From positions 26,342-90,341 of the forward strand of contig JAUXWT010000090.1 in the NCBI GenBank assembly GCA_030681475.1: a stretch of 64,000 nt of DNA, given 5' to 3'. Within the stretch, counting starts at the first letter, position 1. Each line of letters opens with the position of its first letter. Shown here one piece after another: positions 44,129 to 53,016 of this stretch. Position numbers and translations under genes: made by a program. Source of the DNA: Bacteroidales bacterium. Its GTDB lineage: Bacteria; Bacteroidota; Bacteroidia; Bacteroidales; FEN-979. Below the pieces are notes generated by a model that was given only the letters and a program-made list of their open reading frames with translations, had not been told where the DNA came from and did no database searches.

Positions 44129-44563
44129 ATGAAGATCAGTATTGTCAACCACTCCAAACATCCATTGCCGGCGTACGAAACCGGTGCATCGGCGGGTATG
44201 GACCTTCGCGCGAACCTTGAAACCGATGTTGTGCTGAAACCTCTTCAGAGAATACTGGTTCCAACGGGGTTATTTGTTGAAATTCCGATGGGGTATGAAG
44301 CACAGATCAGGCCACGCAGCGGGTTGGCCATAAAAAAAGGAATTACCCTGCTTAATACACCGGGAACGATAGATGCCGATTATCGCGGGGAGATAAAAAT
44401 AATTCTGATAAACCTGTCGAACGAGGATTTTATCCTATGCGATGGCGAACGAATTGCGCAGATGATCATCGCCGCACATGAAAAGGCAGAATGGGTTGAA
44501 GTTGATGAACTTGTCGAAACCGAAAGAGGCGCCGGAGGTTTTGGACACACAGGAAACAGGTAA
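44129..44563 (+). CDS. dut: dUTP diphosphatase
   Basis: A 144-residue trimeric dUTPase that converts dUTP to dUMP and keeps uracil out of DNA. All five motifs are present: AGMDLRAN (1), [10 protein letters not shown] (2), [13 protein letters not shown] (3), GERIAQMII (4) and [10 protein letters not shown] (5). Length is typical. It sits between a flippase and a TPR gene, an order I believe recurs in Bacteroidota, with its own promoter element. Confidence 0.96.
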   Translation: MKISIVNHSKHPLPAYETGASAGMDLRANLETDVVLKPLQRILVPTGLFVEIPMGYEAQIRPRSGLAIKKGITLLNTPGTIDADYRGEIKIILINLSNEDFILCDGERIAQMIIAAHEKAEWVEVDELVETERGAGGFGHTGNR

Positions 44564-44595
44564 GAAAATTACAAATTACGAATTACAAATTACGA

Positions 44596-46377
44596 ATGAG
44601 AAGACTTAATATTTTATACCTTTTTGTTTTTACGTTTGGTTTTTTTACCGCACCTTTTATAAAGGGGGAGGTGCCGGTAGCAGCTGGGATATACACATCT
44701 GACCAGCAGAAGAAGGATAAGAAAAAATCAAAAAAGGCAGAACCCGGGCAAGGGTTGGTCAGGGAGGGGAATACCGGTATGCTTATCGATGCGAAGAAGG
44801 AGGCTATAATCGGGAATCTCAAGACAGCCAACGATCTGTTCCGGAAGTATATCAACAGGTATCCGGATGATCCGGTAGGCTATTTTGAACTGGCCAAGCT
44901 GGAAGCGGAACAAACAAACTTTACCGAGGCGGTGAGGTTATGCCGTCTGGCCAACAAACTCGATCAGGATAACATCTGGTATTCGCTGTTCCTTGCCGAA
45001 CTCTGTCAAATTACCTCGCAACTCAATGAGGCCATTGATATTTATGAAAATATTGTGGAAAAGAACCCCGGAAACCTCGATTACCTGTATCAGCTTGCCG
45101 CACTATACCTTCAAACGGAAAAATATCAGGATGCCATCAAAATCTATAATCAGATTGATGCCAGGGCAGGTGTTTCAGAGGAGGTGACCACACAAAAGCA
45201 AAAAATTTACATGCACCTCAAGGACCTGAACGGCGCTGAACGAGAAATTCAGAAACTTATAAAAGCATTTCCCGACGAACCCCGGTATTATTCGATCCTG
45301 GCCGAGTTTTATATGTCGAACAAGATGTTTGACAAGGCGCTGGTAATATATCAGAAAATTGCGGCAATGGAGCCTGACAATGCATACATTCATATGTCGA
45401 TGGCCGATTATTATCGTAAAACAGGGAACAAGGAAAAGGCATTTGAAGAACTCAAGCTGGGATTTGCAAACCCCAACCTTGATGTGGATACCAAGATCAA
45501 TATCCTTCTTTCGTTTTATACGGTCAATCAGATCTACAATGACCTTAAAGATCAGGCATTTATCTTGTCAAAAATCCTTATAGACACTCATCCGAAAAAC
45601 GCAAAAGTCTTTTCAATCTATGGCGATTTGCTTGTCCAGGACAATAAAATCAGGGAGGCCAGAGAGACTTTTCTCAAAGTATTGTCGCTCGACAGCAGCC
45701 GTTATGCCGTATGGGAACAGGTTTTGCAACTTGACCTCCAGACGAGTGAATACGAGCATCTGCTCACATACAGCAAAAAAGCCGTTGAACTCTTCCCGTT
45801 TCAGCCGCTACCCTTTCTTTTCTCGGGTTTGGCCAACCTGCAATTAAAAAAGAATGATGCGGCGTTGAAGGATTTTGCAGCAGGGGCTAACCTTGTGGTT
45901 GACAACAACGAATTGTTGGCTCAGTTTTACATGTACCAGGGTGATGCGCTGCATGCCATGAAAAATGATACCGAAGCGTACATGGCCTATGAACGATCGC
46001 TCAAAATGAAAGATGACAATGCTTATGTATTGAACAACTATGCCTATTACCTGTCCCTGGAAGGCCGTGAACTCGAAAAAGCAGAAAAAATGTCAAAAAA
46101 GGCGGTCGCCATTGACCCGGAAAATGCCTCATTTCAGGACACCTATGGATGGGTGTTATTCAAGCAGCAGAAGTACAAAGAGGCTGCCGAATGGATTTTA
46201 AAGGCGGTACAATCCAAAGAAGAACCAAACGCCGAAGTGCTTGAACATTACGGCGATGTGCTGTACAAGCTTGGCGATATGGCAGGGGCGCTTGAATATT
46301 GGTTAAAAGCCAAAAAAAAGGGGCAGGGATCTGATCTTCTTGAAAAAAAGATCATCGAAAAAAAATATTACCAATAG
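44596..46377 (+). CDS. Envelope-associated TPR-repeat protein
   Basis: A 593-residue protein with an N-terminal hydrophobic signal (ILYLFVFTFGFFTAPF), then a lysine-rich linker (KKDKKKSKKAEPGQG). About a dozen tetratricopeptide repeats fill the rest, e.g. PVGYFELAKLEAEQTNFTEA, NAYVLNNYAYYLSLEGREL and ASFQDTYGWVLFKQQKYKEA. It is probably a periplasmic scaffold. The DUF4292 lipoprotein gene starts 3 nt after its stop, so the two are cotranscribed. The ATG follows directly on a short AT-rich tandem repeat (AATTACAAATTACG units, 44566-44595), which may affect its start region. Confidence 0.88.
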   Translation: MRRLNILYLFVFTFGFFTAPFIKGEVPVAAGIYTSDQQKKDKKKSKKAEPGQGLVREGNTGMLIDAKKEAIIGNLKTANDLFRKYINRYPDDPVGYFELAKLEAEQTNFTEAVRLCRLANKLDQDNIWYSLFLAELCQITSQLNEAIDIYENIVEKNPGNLDYLYQLAALYLQTEKYQDAIKIYNQIDARAGVSEEVTTQKQKIYMHLKDLNGAEREIQKLIKAFPDEPRYYSILAEFYMSNKMFDKALVIYQKIAAMEPDNAYIHMSMADYYRKTGNKEKAFEELKLGFANPNLDVDTKINILLSFYTVNQIYNDLKDQAFILSKILIDTHPKNAKVFSIYGDLLVQDNKIREARETFLKVLSLDSSRYAVWEQVLQLDLQTSEYEHLLTYSKKAVELFPFQPLPFLFSGLANLQLKKNDAALKDFAAGANLVVDNNELLAQFYMYQGDALHAMKNDTEAYMAYERSLKMKDDNAYVLNNYAYYLSLEGRELEKAEKMSKKAVAIDPENASFQDTYGWVLFKQQKYKEAAEWILKAVQSKEEPNAEVLEHYGDVLYKLGDMAGALEYWLKAKKKGQGSDLLEKKIIEKKYYQ

Positions 46378-46380
46378 TTC

Positions 46381-47211
46381 ATGATGTTTTACTTCCTTCG
46401 TCTTCCCCGGTTTCTGTTGTTGTTACTTGCACCCCTTTTTATTATCGGATCCTGCACTCCGGCACGAAAAATAATGAAAGCTCCCCTCAGGGAGGAGGGT
46501 GCGGAGTATCTTATTTCAAAACTGAAAGAGAAGGAGTTGAAGTTCGATTGGTTTTCGGCAAAGTTTTCGGCAGATTATTCGAACAGAGGGAATAAAAATT
46601 CGTTCAGCGGACAAATCCGTATCCGGAAAGACAGCCTGATATGGATTTCTTTGACCCCGATGTTGGGCATTGAGGCGATGAGACTGATGATCTCGCAGGA
46701 TTCGGTCAAGATGATCAACCGGCTCAACAACACCTATTTCACCGGTGATTATGAATATGTAAACCGCTTTCTCAATACAAATATTGACTTTGACCTGTTG
46801 CAGGCTTTTCTTTTAGGCAACGACCTGCAGTTTTACGAGGATGGAACTTTCAGGGCTTCCATCGACAATGGTGAATACAAACTGGCAACCGGGGAACGCG
46901 GCAAATTGAAGAAATTTGTCCATAACAGTCAGGAAAACCCGAAGATTTTAATCCAGAACATATGGCTCGACCCGGTCACTTTCAGGATTACCCATGCCGA
47001 CGTAAAAGAGATCCGAAGCGATAATGTAAAGCTGGAGTCAACCTATAGCGCTTTTGAGTCGTTGGATGACCAGCTTTTTCCCGGTAAGATGACCTACACC
47101 ATTTGGGCCGATAACACGATCAAAGTCAAGGCTGATTTTTCAAGGATGACCTTAAATAATCCATTGCAATTTCCTTTTAAAATCCCAGCCAGTTATCAGC
47201 CGGTCAGATAA
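46381..47211 (+). CDS. DUF4292 lipoprotein
   Basis: A 276-residue lipoprotein. The signal ends in a lipobox-like FIIGSC (Cys near residue 25), followed by TPARK. The body has LKFDWFSAKFSADYSNRGN, SFSGQIRIRKDSLIWISLTP and GIEAMRLMISQDSVKMINRL, characteristic of DUF4292, a LolA/LolB-like fold family specific to Bacteroidota. A role in carrying lipids or lipoproteins through the periplasm is inferred from fold only. It lies between the TPR gene (3 nt) and the EnvC-like gene (10 nt). Confidence 0.9.
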   Translation: MMFYFLRLPRFLLLLLAPLFIIGSCTPARKIMKAPLREEGAEYLISKLKEKELKFDWFSAKFSADYSNRGNKNSFSGQIRIRKDSLIWISLTPMLGIEAMRLMISQDSVKMINRLNNTYFTGDYEYVNRFLNTNIDFDLLQAFLLGNDLQFYEDGTFRASIDNGEYKLATGERGKLKKFVHNSQENPKILIQNIWLDPVTFRITHADVKEIRSDNVKLESTYSAFESLDDQLFPGKMTYTIWADNTIKVKADFSRMTLNNPLQFPFKIPASYQPVR

Positions 47212-47221
47212 ATCCTTACCC

Positions 47222-48433
47222 ATGATCAAACAGGCGTACAAGTTCAGCAATATAATGAATGCCACAGGGTTGCTGATGTTGTTTTTCCTGTTCCTGGCGA
47301 TCTCGGGTTTTCCCCAATCAACAAAAGAAAAAGAGAAATTGCTGCGAACAAAGCAGAAATTGGAGGAGGAGATTCGAAATACGGCCGATGTACTTTCCAG
47401 GACTCAAAAAAACAAGGAGATCTCGATAAATAAGTTGAAAATTCTGGCAAAACAGATCAAAAACCGTGAAGCCCTGATCAATGCCATTAACAGGGAGCTT
47501 AACGAAGTGCAGGTTACCATGACGGTGGATAGCATCCAGATCGATCGTTTGTCAAAACAACTGCATGATTTGAAGTTGGGATATGCCAGGATGATATACA
47601 ATGCTTATCGCATCATGAACGGCCATAACAAATTGATGTTCATTTTTTCTGCCCGGGATTTTAACCAGGCTTACCAGCGCCTGAGATATTACCAGCAATA
47701 TGCCTCATACCGGCGAAGTCAGGCTGAGCGAATTCAATCGACCCAGAAGGCGATCCTTGCACATCGCCAGGATCTTGAAGAGATCAGGGGTCAAAAACTT
47801 AACCTGGTAAATTCCAAACAGTTGGAAAAGCAAAAACTTGACCATGAAAAAACAGAGAAGGCCAATGCAGTCAAGGAACTTTCCACAAAGGAAAAACAAT
47901 TGTATGCTACTTTGAAAACCAAGCAACAGGCTGCCCGCCGGCTCGAAGCTGCCATTGAAAAACTGATCGCCGAGGAGATCAAGGCTTCAGACAACCGGAG
48001 CAGTAAGAAGGAACTTTCATCCACCTTCTCGGCAAACCGCGGTCGTTTGCCATGGCCATGCGACCGGGGTTTTATCTCAGGCAGTTTTGGAGAGCATAAC
48101 CATCCGGTGCTGAAACATGTGAAAGTTAAAAACAATGGGATCGATATCATGACGGACCAGGGATCGGCGGTCAAATCTGTATTTGGCGGTGTGGTCAGCA
48201 GGGTGATGTCGTTTTCGGGCCTTAACAATGTCGTTATCATCCGTCACGGAGAGTATCTGACGGTTTACTCAAACCTGGACGAAGTAAACGTTCGGGACGG
48301 ACAGGAGGTTACAGTAAAACAAACGATTGGTAAAGTTCATTCCAACTCAGGAGAACAGAAATCAGAACTGCATTTTGAGCTATGGCACGGCAAGAAGATT
48401 CAGGATCCCGAAGAGTGGCTCACCAAAAAATAG
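47222..48433 (+). CDS. EnvC-like murein hydrolase activator (degenerate LytM)
   Basis: A 403-residue protein. A signal peptide (ATGLLMLFFLFLAISGFPQ) is followed by a long coiled coil (about residues 35-265, heptads such as KLEEEIRNTADVLSRTQ and ELSTKEKQLYATLKTKQ) and a C-terminal LytM/M23 domain (about 285-400: GSFGEHNHPVLKHVKVKNNG, then VVIIRHGEYLTVYSNLDEV). Metal-site residues look changed: NNGIDI replaces the H-x-x-x-D motif, though HFELWHG keeps one His. This is the pattern of EnvC, which activates amidases rather than cutting murein itself. It is the fourth gene of the envelope cluster. Confidence 0.88.
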   Translation: MIKQAYKFSNIMNATGLLMLFFLFLAISGFPQSTKEKEKLLRTKQKLEEEIRNTADVLSRTQKNKEISINKLKILAKQIKNREALINAINRELNEVQVTMTVDSIQIDRLSKQLHDLKLGYARMIYNAYRIMNGHNKLMFIFSARDFNQAYQRLRYYQQYASYRRSQAERIQSTQKAILAHRQDLEEIRGQKLNLVNSKQLEKQKLDHEKTEKANAVKELSTKEKQLYATLKTKQQAARRLEAAIEKLIAEEIKASDNRSSKKELSSTFSANRGRLPWPCDRGFISGSFGEHNHPVLKHVKVKNNGIDIMTDQGSAVKSVFGGVVSRVMSFSGLNNVVIIRHGEYLTVYSNLDEVNVRDGQEVTVKQTIGKVHSNSGEQKSELHFELWHGKKIQDPEEWLTKK

Positions 48434-48435
48434 CA

Positions 48436-48441
48436 GGGAGG
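48436..48441 (+). promoter_or_regulatory. Shine-Dalgarno site that fixes a TTG start
   Basis: GGGAGG, 8 nt before TTG 48450, in the 16-nt gap after the EnvC-like gene. It supports TTG as the start of the EamA transporter, since no ATG occurs in frame near the conserved N-terminus. Confidence 0.55.
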
Positions 48442-48449
48442 AAAAAATT

Positions 48450-49361
48450 TTGATACAACATGCCGGTGAATTAGCCGCCCTGCTCACAGCCATTTTCTGG
48501 ACCATTACCGCCCTGGCCTTTGAAGCCGCAAGCCGGAAAATAGGTTCACTTGTGGTAAACCTGTTGAGGCTGATCATCGGTTTTATTTTCCTGACCGTGT
48601 TTGCCTTTTTTTACAGGGGATATCTTTTCCCAACCGATGCTACGCCGCATGCCTGGTTCTACCTCTCGATTTCGGGACTGATTGGGTTCGTGATCGGCGA
48701 CCTGTGCCTTTTTCAGGCCTATGTAGTGATTGGCGCACGTATTTCGATGTTGCTCATGGCATTTGCCCCACCCATTACTGCTTTGATTGGTTGGGCTGTT
48801 TTAGACGAGACCCTTTCGCTAAAGAGTTGGATAGGCATGGCCCTGACCATTTCAGGAATTGCATTGGTGGTGCTGAAAAGACATACGGCCGAAGAGAGCA
48901 ACGGCGGATTCAGAAAGGTTAAGTTCAATTATCCGGTTTGGGGAATCTTTCTGGGGCTGGGAGGAGCAGCCGGCCAGGCAGCCGGACTGGTTCTCAGCAA
49001 AGTTGGCATGCAGGGCTATGATACCTTCGCCTCCACCCAAATCCGCATTATAGCAGGTATCTTTGGCTTTATCGTATTAGTTACTGTGATGAGATCATGG
49101 AAACAAGTTTTTCAGGCGCTAAACAAGGTCAAACCCATGCTCCAGCTTTCTCTGGGGTCATTTTTCGGACCCTTCCTCGGGGTCTCCTTTTCATTGATTT
49201 CCATAAAATATGCAGATACAGGAATTGCTTCAACCATCATGGCCATCGTGCCGGTTCTGATCATTCCCCCATACATGATAATTTACAAAGAAAAAGTTAC
49301 GTTTAAGGAGGTGGCAGGAGCCGTTGTGGCGGTGTCGGGGGTGGCGATGTTCTTTCTGTGA
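48450..49361 (+). CDS. EamA/DMT-family transporter with TTG start
   Basis: About 303 residues with ten predicted helices in two EamA halves. The first starts AALLTAIFWTITALAFEAAS and includes GLIGFVIGDLCLFQAYVVIG. The second starts PVWGIFLGLGGAAGQAAGLV and ends SIKYADTGIASTIMAIVPVL and GAVVAVSGVAMFFL. These are drug/metabolite exporters of varied substrates. The open frame extends upstream to 48327, overlapping the EnvC-like gene, but those residues are polar and unlike the family. The TTG at 48450 with GGGAGG gives the correct N-terminus. Confidence 0.85.
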   Translation: MIQHAGELAALLTAIFWTITALAFEAASRKIGSLVVNLLRLIIGFIFLTVFAFFYRGYLFPTDATPHAWFYLSISGLIGFVIGDLCLFQAYVVIGARISMLLMAFAPPITALIGWAVLDETLSLKSWIGMALTISGIALVVLKRHTAEESNGGFRKVKFNYPVWGIFLGLGGAAGQAAGLVLSKVGMQGYDTFASTQIRIIAGIFGFIVLVTVMRSWKQVFQALNKVKPMLQLSLGSFFGPFLGVSFSLISIKYADTGIASTIMAIVPVLIIPPYMIIYKEKVTFKEVAGAVVAVSGVAMFFL

Positions 49362-49424
49362 GGTGACGGGTGACAGGGTAGCATGGTAACATACCGTCGG
49401 CTAACATATCCATTTTCAATCGTG

Positions 49425-52400
49425 TTATTTACGGATGATCAGTTTGTGGGCAGTAGTTCCATGGATGGTTGTGAGCGACAGCAAATATACACCATCCGGG
49501 AGAAAGGTCAAATTTAATTCATTTCTACGGATCTTCCTGAACAACGGGTCATCGTCCCGGAAAACCACATCACCCAGTGCATTAGCCACTGACAATTTCA
49601 CCGGCCCTGCCTTTTGAGTTTCAACCTCAAGTAAAATGAGCCCGTTGCCGGGATTTGGATAAATATGAACAGCGCTTTCAGGATTTTCACTGATGGCGGT
49701 ACAATTTTTGAATGTCAGGTAAACAGAATCCCGGTTTTGACACTGAAAAGCATTGGTTACGGTCAGTCTGATCAAATGCACACCCGCGCCACCGGTGTTC
49801 AGGGTGTCATAGGTAGCTTCGCTGGCAGTAAAATTACCCGGAGTCCAATGCCAGGTTGAGATGCCGGTGGTGTCGGCAGACAGCAGCACAGACTGCCCCT
49901 CGCAGACCGTGCTCCCCGGAAAGCTCGTAATTGAAGCAACCGGGCGGGGGTTGATGCTGATATGTTTATTTTTTCCCATACTTCCGAAAGGGCCAAACCC
50001 GGTCAGACGCAGGGTGACGTTGCCCGAGATCAGGTCGTATGTTCCCGGAGTGTAGATCGTAAACAGGGTTGTGTCATTGCTGAATACCCCATCGCCGGTG
50101 GTTGTCCATTTAATCGAATCATATTGCAGCGCTGTTGCCTGAAGTGTCACATTCAACCCGGCACAAATCGTGTCGTCGGGCCCCGGTTCAACGACAGGCA
50201 GGATGGGTGGCGGCAGCGCAATGAAGTCAACCCATACCCGGTCAAAGCCTGAAATATAAGCCAGATCTTTAAGGTAGATCCATTTGAAAACATGCTGTCC
50301 GGCAGCAACCGGAAATGCCGCACGAGTCCAGGTAGTTTCTCCCGACCATTGCGCCTGAAGCACACCATCAATGGAGAACATCAGAAAATCATAGTCCTGC
50401 TCGGTAGAGGTGCGCAGATAAAATGAGATGCTGTCATCGGCCACGGAAGCGTAGGAAATGAACATCTGGGAATTTTGATAGTTGTTAATAACACCTGAAG
50501 CAGCGGAATAAGTTCCTTCCCACGGATTGAGGCTGTTGATCACCCAGGGCTTTGCACCCCCCGATTGCCACGGAAATTTGGTAAATGAATTGGTTTCCCA
50601 GTCTTCCACGATCATGCTGATAATTTCACGAAACTTCCGTTTTGCCGTGTATAACCCTGAATGAGCTGTATAGGTCAGGTCAGCTCCGCTGCCTATGGGA
50701 GCTTCGGGGCTGACAACAACAGTAAATATTGCATTTTTCGCCTGTTTCGGCGGAATGTTGTTCAAAAAAACACTGTCGGTCAACAATGTCAGGAATGGTG
50801 AAGCGCTTGATAGCAATCCATAGGTTGCCTGACAGGGAAAATCACCGGTATTGGCGGTTGGTACCATAACCTGCACGGTTTCGCCCGGATCAAGCCGTCC
50901 GTTATGATTGCCGTTAAGGGTATCCACGATGGTGATGCCATTGATTTTCAGTCCGGGGGCATGTGCTTCAATGGCAAAATGGCTGTACCATGTTGAGTCT
51001 GTATCAGTAACCTGAACATCGAACCGCACCATCAGGTTGTCGGGTATAGTATCGGATACTTTGAAGGTATTACCGTTCTGAACGATTTTTACCTGGCCTG
51101 GTCCGATCGTGTCGTAGTTCGCAGTGCTGTCGGTGATCATAATATATGGAGAGGTTGTTGAAATCACAGCAGTTACTCCGGATGCCTGCTGATCGCCGAT
51201 ATTCTTCAGGCCAAGTGAGAGGTACAGCGAATCACCGTACGTCATCAATACATTTCCGGTTCCCGATACGGTAGCCAGGGAATCCGAATAATACAACACC
51301 CAGGGCTGGTTGGGGTTTGGCCCCAGATCAAAGGGTGAAACATAGGTCATGGCGCGGCCATTCTCGTGGTTATCCGTCCAGATCGGGTAAACCTTCATGT
51401 TGTCGGACTGAATGCCGATATAGTCTCCGAAATAGCTGAATGCCAGTCCGGGAATTGGTTCAGGGGTAAATGTATAGTCACTCACCTGCATGTCAGTCCA
51501 GGTATTTCCCTCATCGTATGAAACAGACACGAATACCGCCGCGCTGGTTGAATCGGTGTTTCTGTCGTCGTAATAGACCACGCATACCCCTCCGGTAACC
51601 CTGTCGCAGGTGATCCAGGGTAGATAGTGCTGTTTTCCGAGACCAGGCGGATCCTGGTTGACCCGGTTTGGCGCCGACCAAGTGGATCCGCCATCTGCCG
51701 AACTGATCAGGTAAATGTCAATGTCAAACCCGGTATTGATCCCAGGGTACCCGACATTACACCAGACCAGATATATCGTACCGCGGTTTGGCCCTGTGCT
51801 GTTATCAACTGTCATGCAGGGAAACGAACTTACACGCATGTTTTTCCCAGTCATGGATGACCGGATCCCTTTGATGTTGCTGATGATCCTGGTGGCGGGC
51901 ATGAAAACGCCCCCGCCATTGAAGGACTTCGCAAAGCCGATGGCTGTTTCATCCGAGGGCCAGGTGTCATATATGCTCCAGGCTGCGTACACTTCGCCGT
52001 TTGGACCTGTCTGAATGTTCACACCATGATTCAGTTTTAAAGCCGAAGCCGCAGAACTGATGTTGACGGGCGCCGACCAGGTCAACCCCTGATTTGTCGA
52101 ACGCACGATCTCAACCTGGTTGGTGTCGGAGTCTCCGGGAATAAAGTTTGTCCAGGCGCAATATAAATTCCCCTTGAACGGGCTGGTTTGTGAATTATCG
52201 ATCCAGAGGTGGTTTTTATCAAGCAATCCGATCCCGACCGTGGGGCCTTGTCCTACCTTTACCCTGGTCCAGGTTAATCCACGGTCTTTGCTGTACGAAA
52301 CAGCCTGGCCGTAATCTCCGGTGATCCTTCCAACATACCACCAGCCATTCAGGCCGATGGCCGTGGAGGGGTCGCCTGCATTAGTTCCATTCACTCCGCG

Positions 52401-52871
52401 GGTTGAGCCTGCCCAATTCTGACCGTTGTCAAATGAATACAGGGCATCAGCCCCATAGGGGGTGTCGGCATAGCCTGAAATCCAGCTACTTGAGTTGTTG
52501 GAATTCAGCACAATGTTTTCATCTGAGGGATCAATAAAGATCGAATTTTCACTCTGGGTAACGTTTGTTTCGCCGGTTACGGGAACATCAGGGGAATTCA
52601 GGATTCGTGACGCGTGACGGGTGACCCGTGACGGTTCGTATAACCTTATCACTGTTCCGTTGAAACGGGCTTCGGGGACGACCGTTTTGGGGTTGGCCCT
52701 GACATATCCCAGTTGAACCATACGGGACCAATAGCCGATGTTGTCAACTTTGGTATTGACTTTCCCTTTTCCTTCCGGGGTCACCTCCGGTAACATCCTG
52801 GCCGCCTGTGAATAAACCAGGGATGACATGAATAAAAAGATCAACAGGGCTATAAGGTTATATATTTTCAT
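49425..52871 (-). CDS. Large secreted Asp-box protein with Ig/PKD-like modules and T9SS tail
   Basis: 1148 residues. A signal peptide (YNLIALLIFLFMSSLVYSQA) precedes a sialidase-like propeller (about 100-530) with five Asp-box-like turns (SFDNGQNWAGS, SKDRGLTWTRV, STNQGLTWSAP, SADGGSTWSAP, SYDEGNTWTDM). CARDB-like beta domains (about 540-760), a jelly-roll-like domain (EDWETNSFTKFPWQSGG onward) and PKD-like modules (DDTICAGLNVTLQATAL; PGSTVCEGQSVLLSADT) follow. It ends in a T9SS sorting domain (VHIYPNPGNGLILLEV ... GVYLLSLTT ... HKLIIRK). It is a surface or released protein; enzymatic activity is unproven. A heptanucleotide repeat lies inside its 5' region (52606-52634). Confidence 0.87.
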   Translation of the reverse strand: MKIYNLIALLIFLFMSSLVYSQAARMLPEVTPEGKGKVNTKVDNIGYWSRMVQLGYVRANPKTVVPEARFNGTVIRLYEPSRVTRHASRILNSPDVPVTGETNVTQSENSIFIDPSDENIVLNSNNSSSWISGYADTPYGADALYSFDNGQNWAGSTRGVNGTNAGDPSTAIGLNGWWYVGRITGDYGQAVSYSKDRGLTWTRVKVGQGPTVGIGLLDKNHLWIDNSQTSPFKGNLYCAWTNFIPGDSDTNQVEIVRSTNQGLTWSAPVNISSAASALKLNHGVNIQTGPNGEVYAAWSIYDTWPSDETAIGFAKSFNGGGVFMPATRIISNIKGIRSSMTGKNMRVSSFPCMTVDNSTGPNRGTIYLVWCNVGYPGINTGFDIDIYLISSADGGSTWSAPNRVNQDPPGLGKQHYLPWITCDRVTGGVCVVYYDDRNTDSTSAAVFVSVSYDEGNTWTDMQVSDYTFTPEPIPGLAFSYFGDYIGIQSDNMKVYPIWTDNHENGRAMTYVSPFDLGPNPNQPWVLYYSDSLATVSGTGNVLMTYGDSLYLSLGLKNIGDQQASGVTAVISTTSPYIMITDSTANYDTIGPGQVKIVQNGNTFKVSDTIPDNLMVRFDVQVTDTDSTWYSHFAIEAHAPGLKINGITIVDTLNGNHNGRLDPGETVQVMVPTANTGDFPCQATYGLLSSASPFLTLLTDSVFLNNIPPKQAKNAIFTVVVSPEAPIGSGADLTYTAHSGLYTAKRKFREIISMIVEDWETNSFTKFPWQSGGAKPWVINSLNPWEGTYSAASGVINNYQNSQMFISYASVADDSISFYLRTSTEQDYDFLMFSIDGVLQAQWSGETTWTRAAFPVAAGQHVFKWIYLKDLAYISGFDRVWVDFIALPPPILPVVEPGPDDTICAGLNVTLQATALQYDSIKWTTTGDGVFSNDTTLFTIYTPGTYDLISGNVTLRLTGFGPFGSMGKNKHISINPRPVASITSFPGSTVCEGQSVLLSADTTGISTWHWTPGNFTASEATYDTLNTGGAGVHLIRLTVTNAFQCQNRDSVYLTFKNCTAISENPESAVHIYPNPGNGLILLEVETQKAGPVKLSVANALGDVVFRDDDPLFRKIRRNELNLTFLPDGVYLLSLTTIHGTTAHKLIIRK
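52606..52634. repeat. Heptanucleotide tandem repeat inside the Asp-box protein gene
   Basis: Four tandem 7-bp units of CGTGACG, the third reading GGTGACC, encoding SRVTRHASR near residue 80 between the signal region and the propeller. The same heptamer occurs twice at 49362-49375 next to the gene's 3' end. Since 7 is not a multiple of 3, copy change would shift the frame. Confidence 0.6.
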
Positions 52872-52982
52872 GAAGGGGTCATTTTTTAAGCAAAGTTACA
52901 ACAAAAGCAGATACATGCTCTGGTTTACCATATCACAACCGTAATCACCCTCCGTCAAAAAAAACACTCGTTCATTTATTCG

Positions 52983-52990
52983 TATATTTG
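52983..52990 (+). promoter_or_regulatory. -7 element for the CNNM/CorC gene
   Basis: TATATTTG, 26 nt before the ATG at 53017; exact TAnnTTTG match. Confidence 0.45.
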
Positions 52991-53016
52991 CGAACAACAT
53001 TTAATTTTCCAACTCC

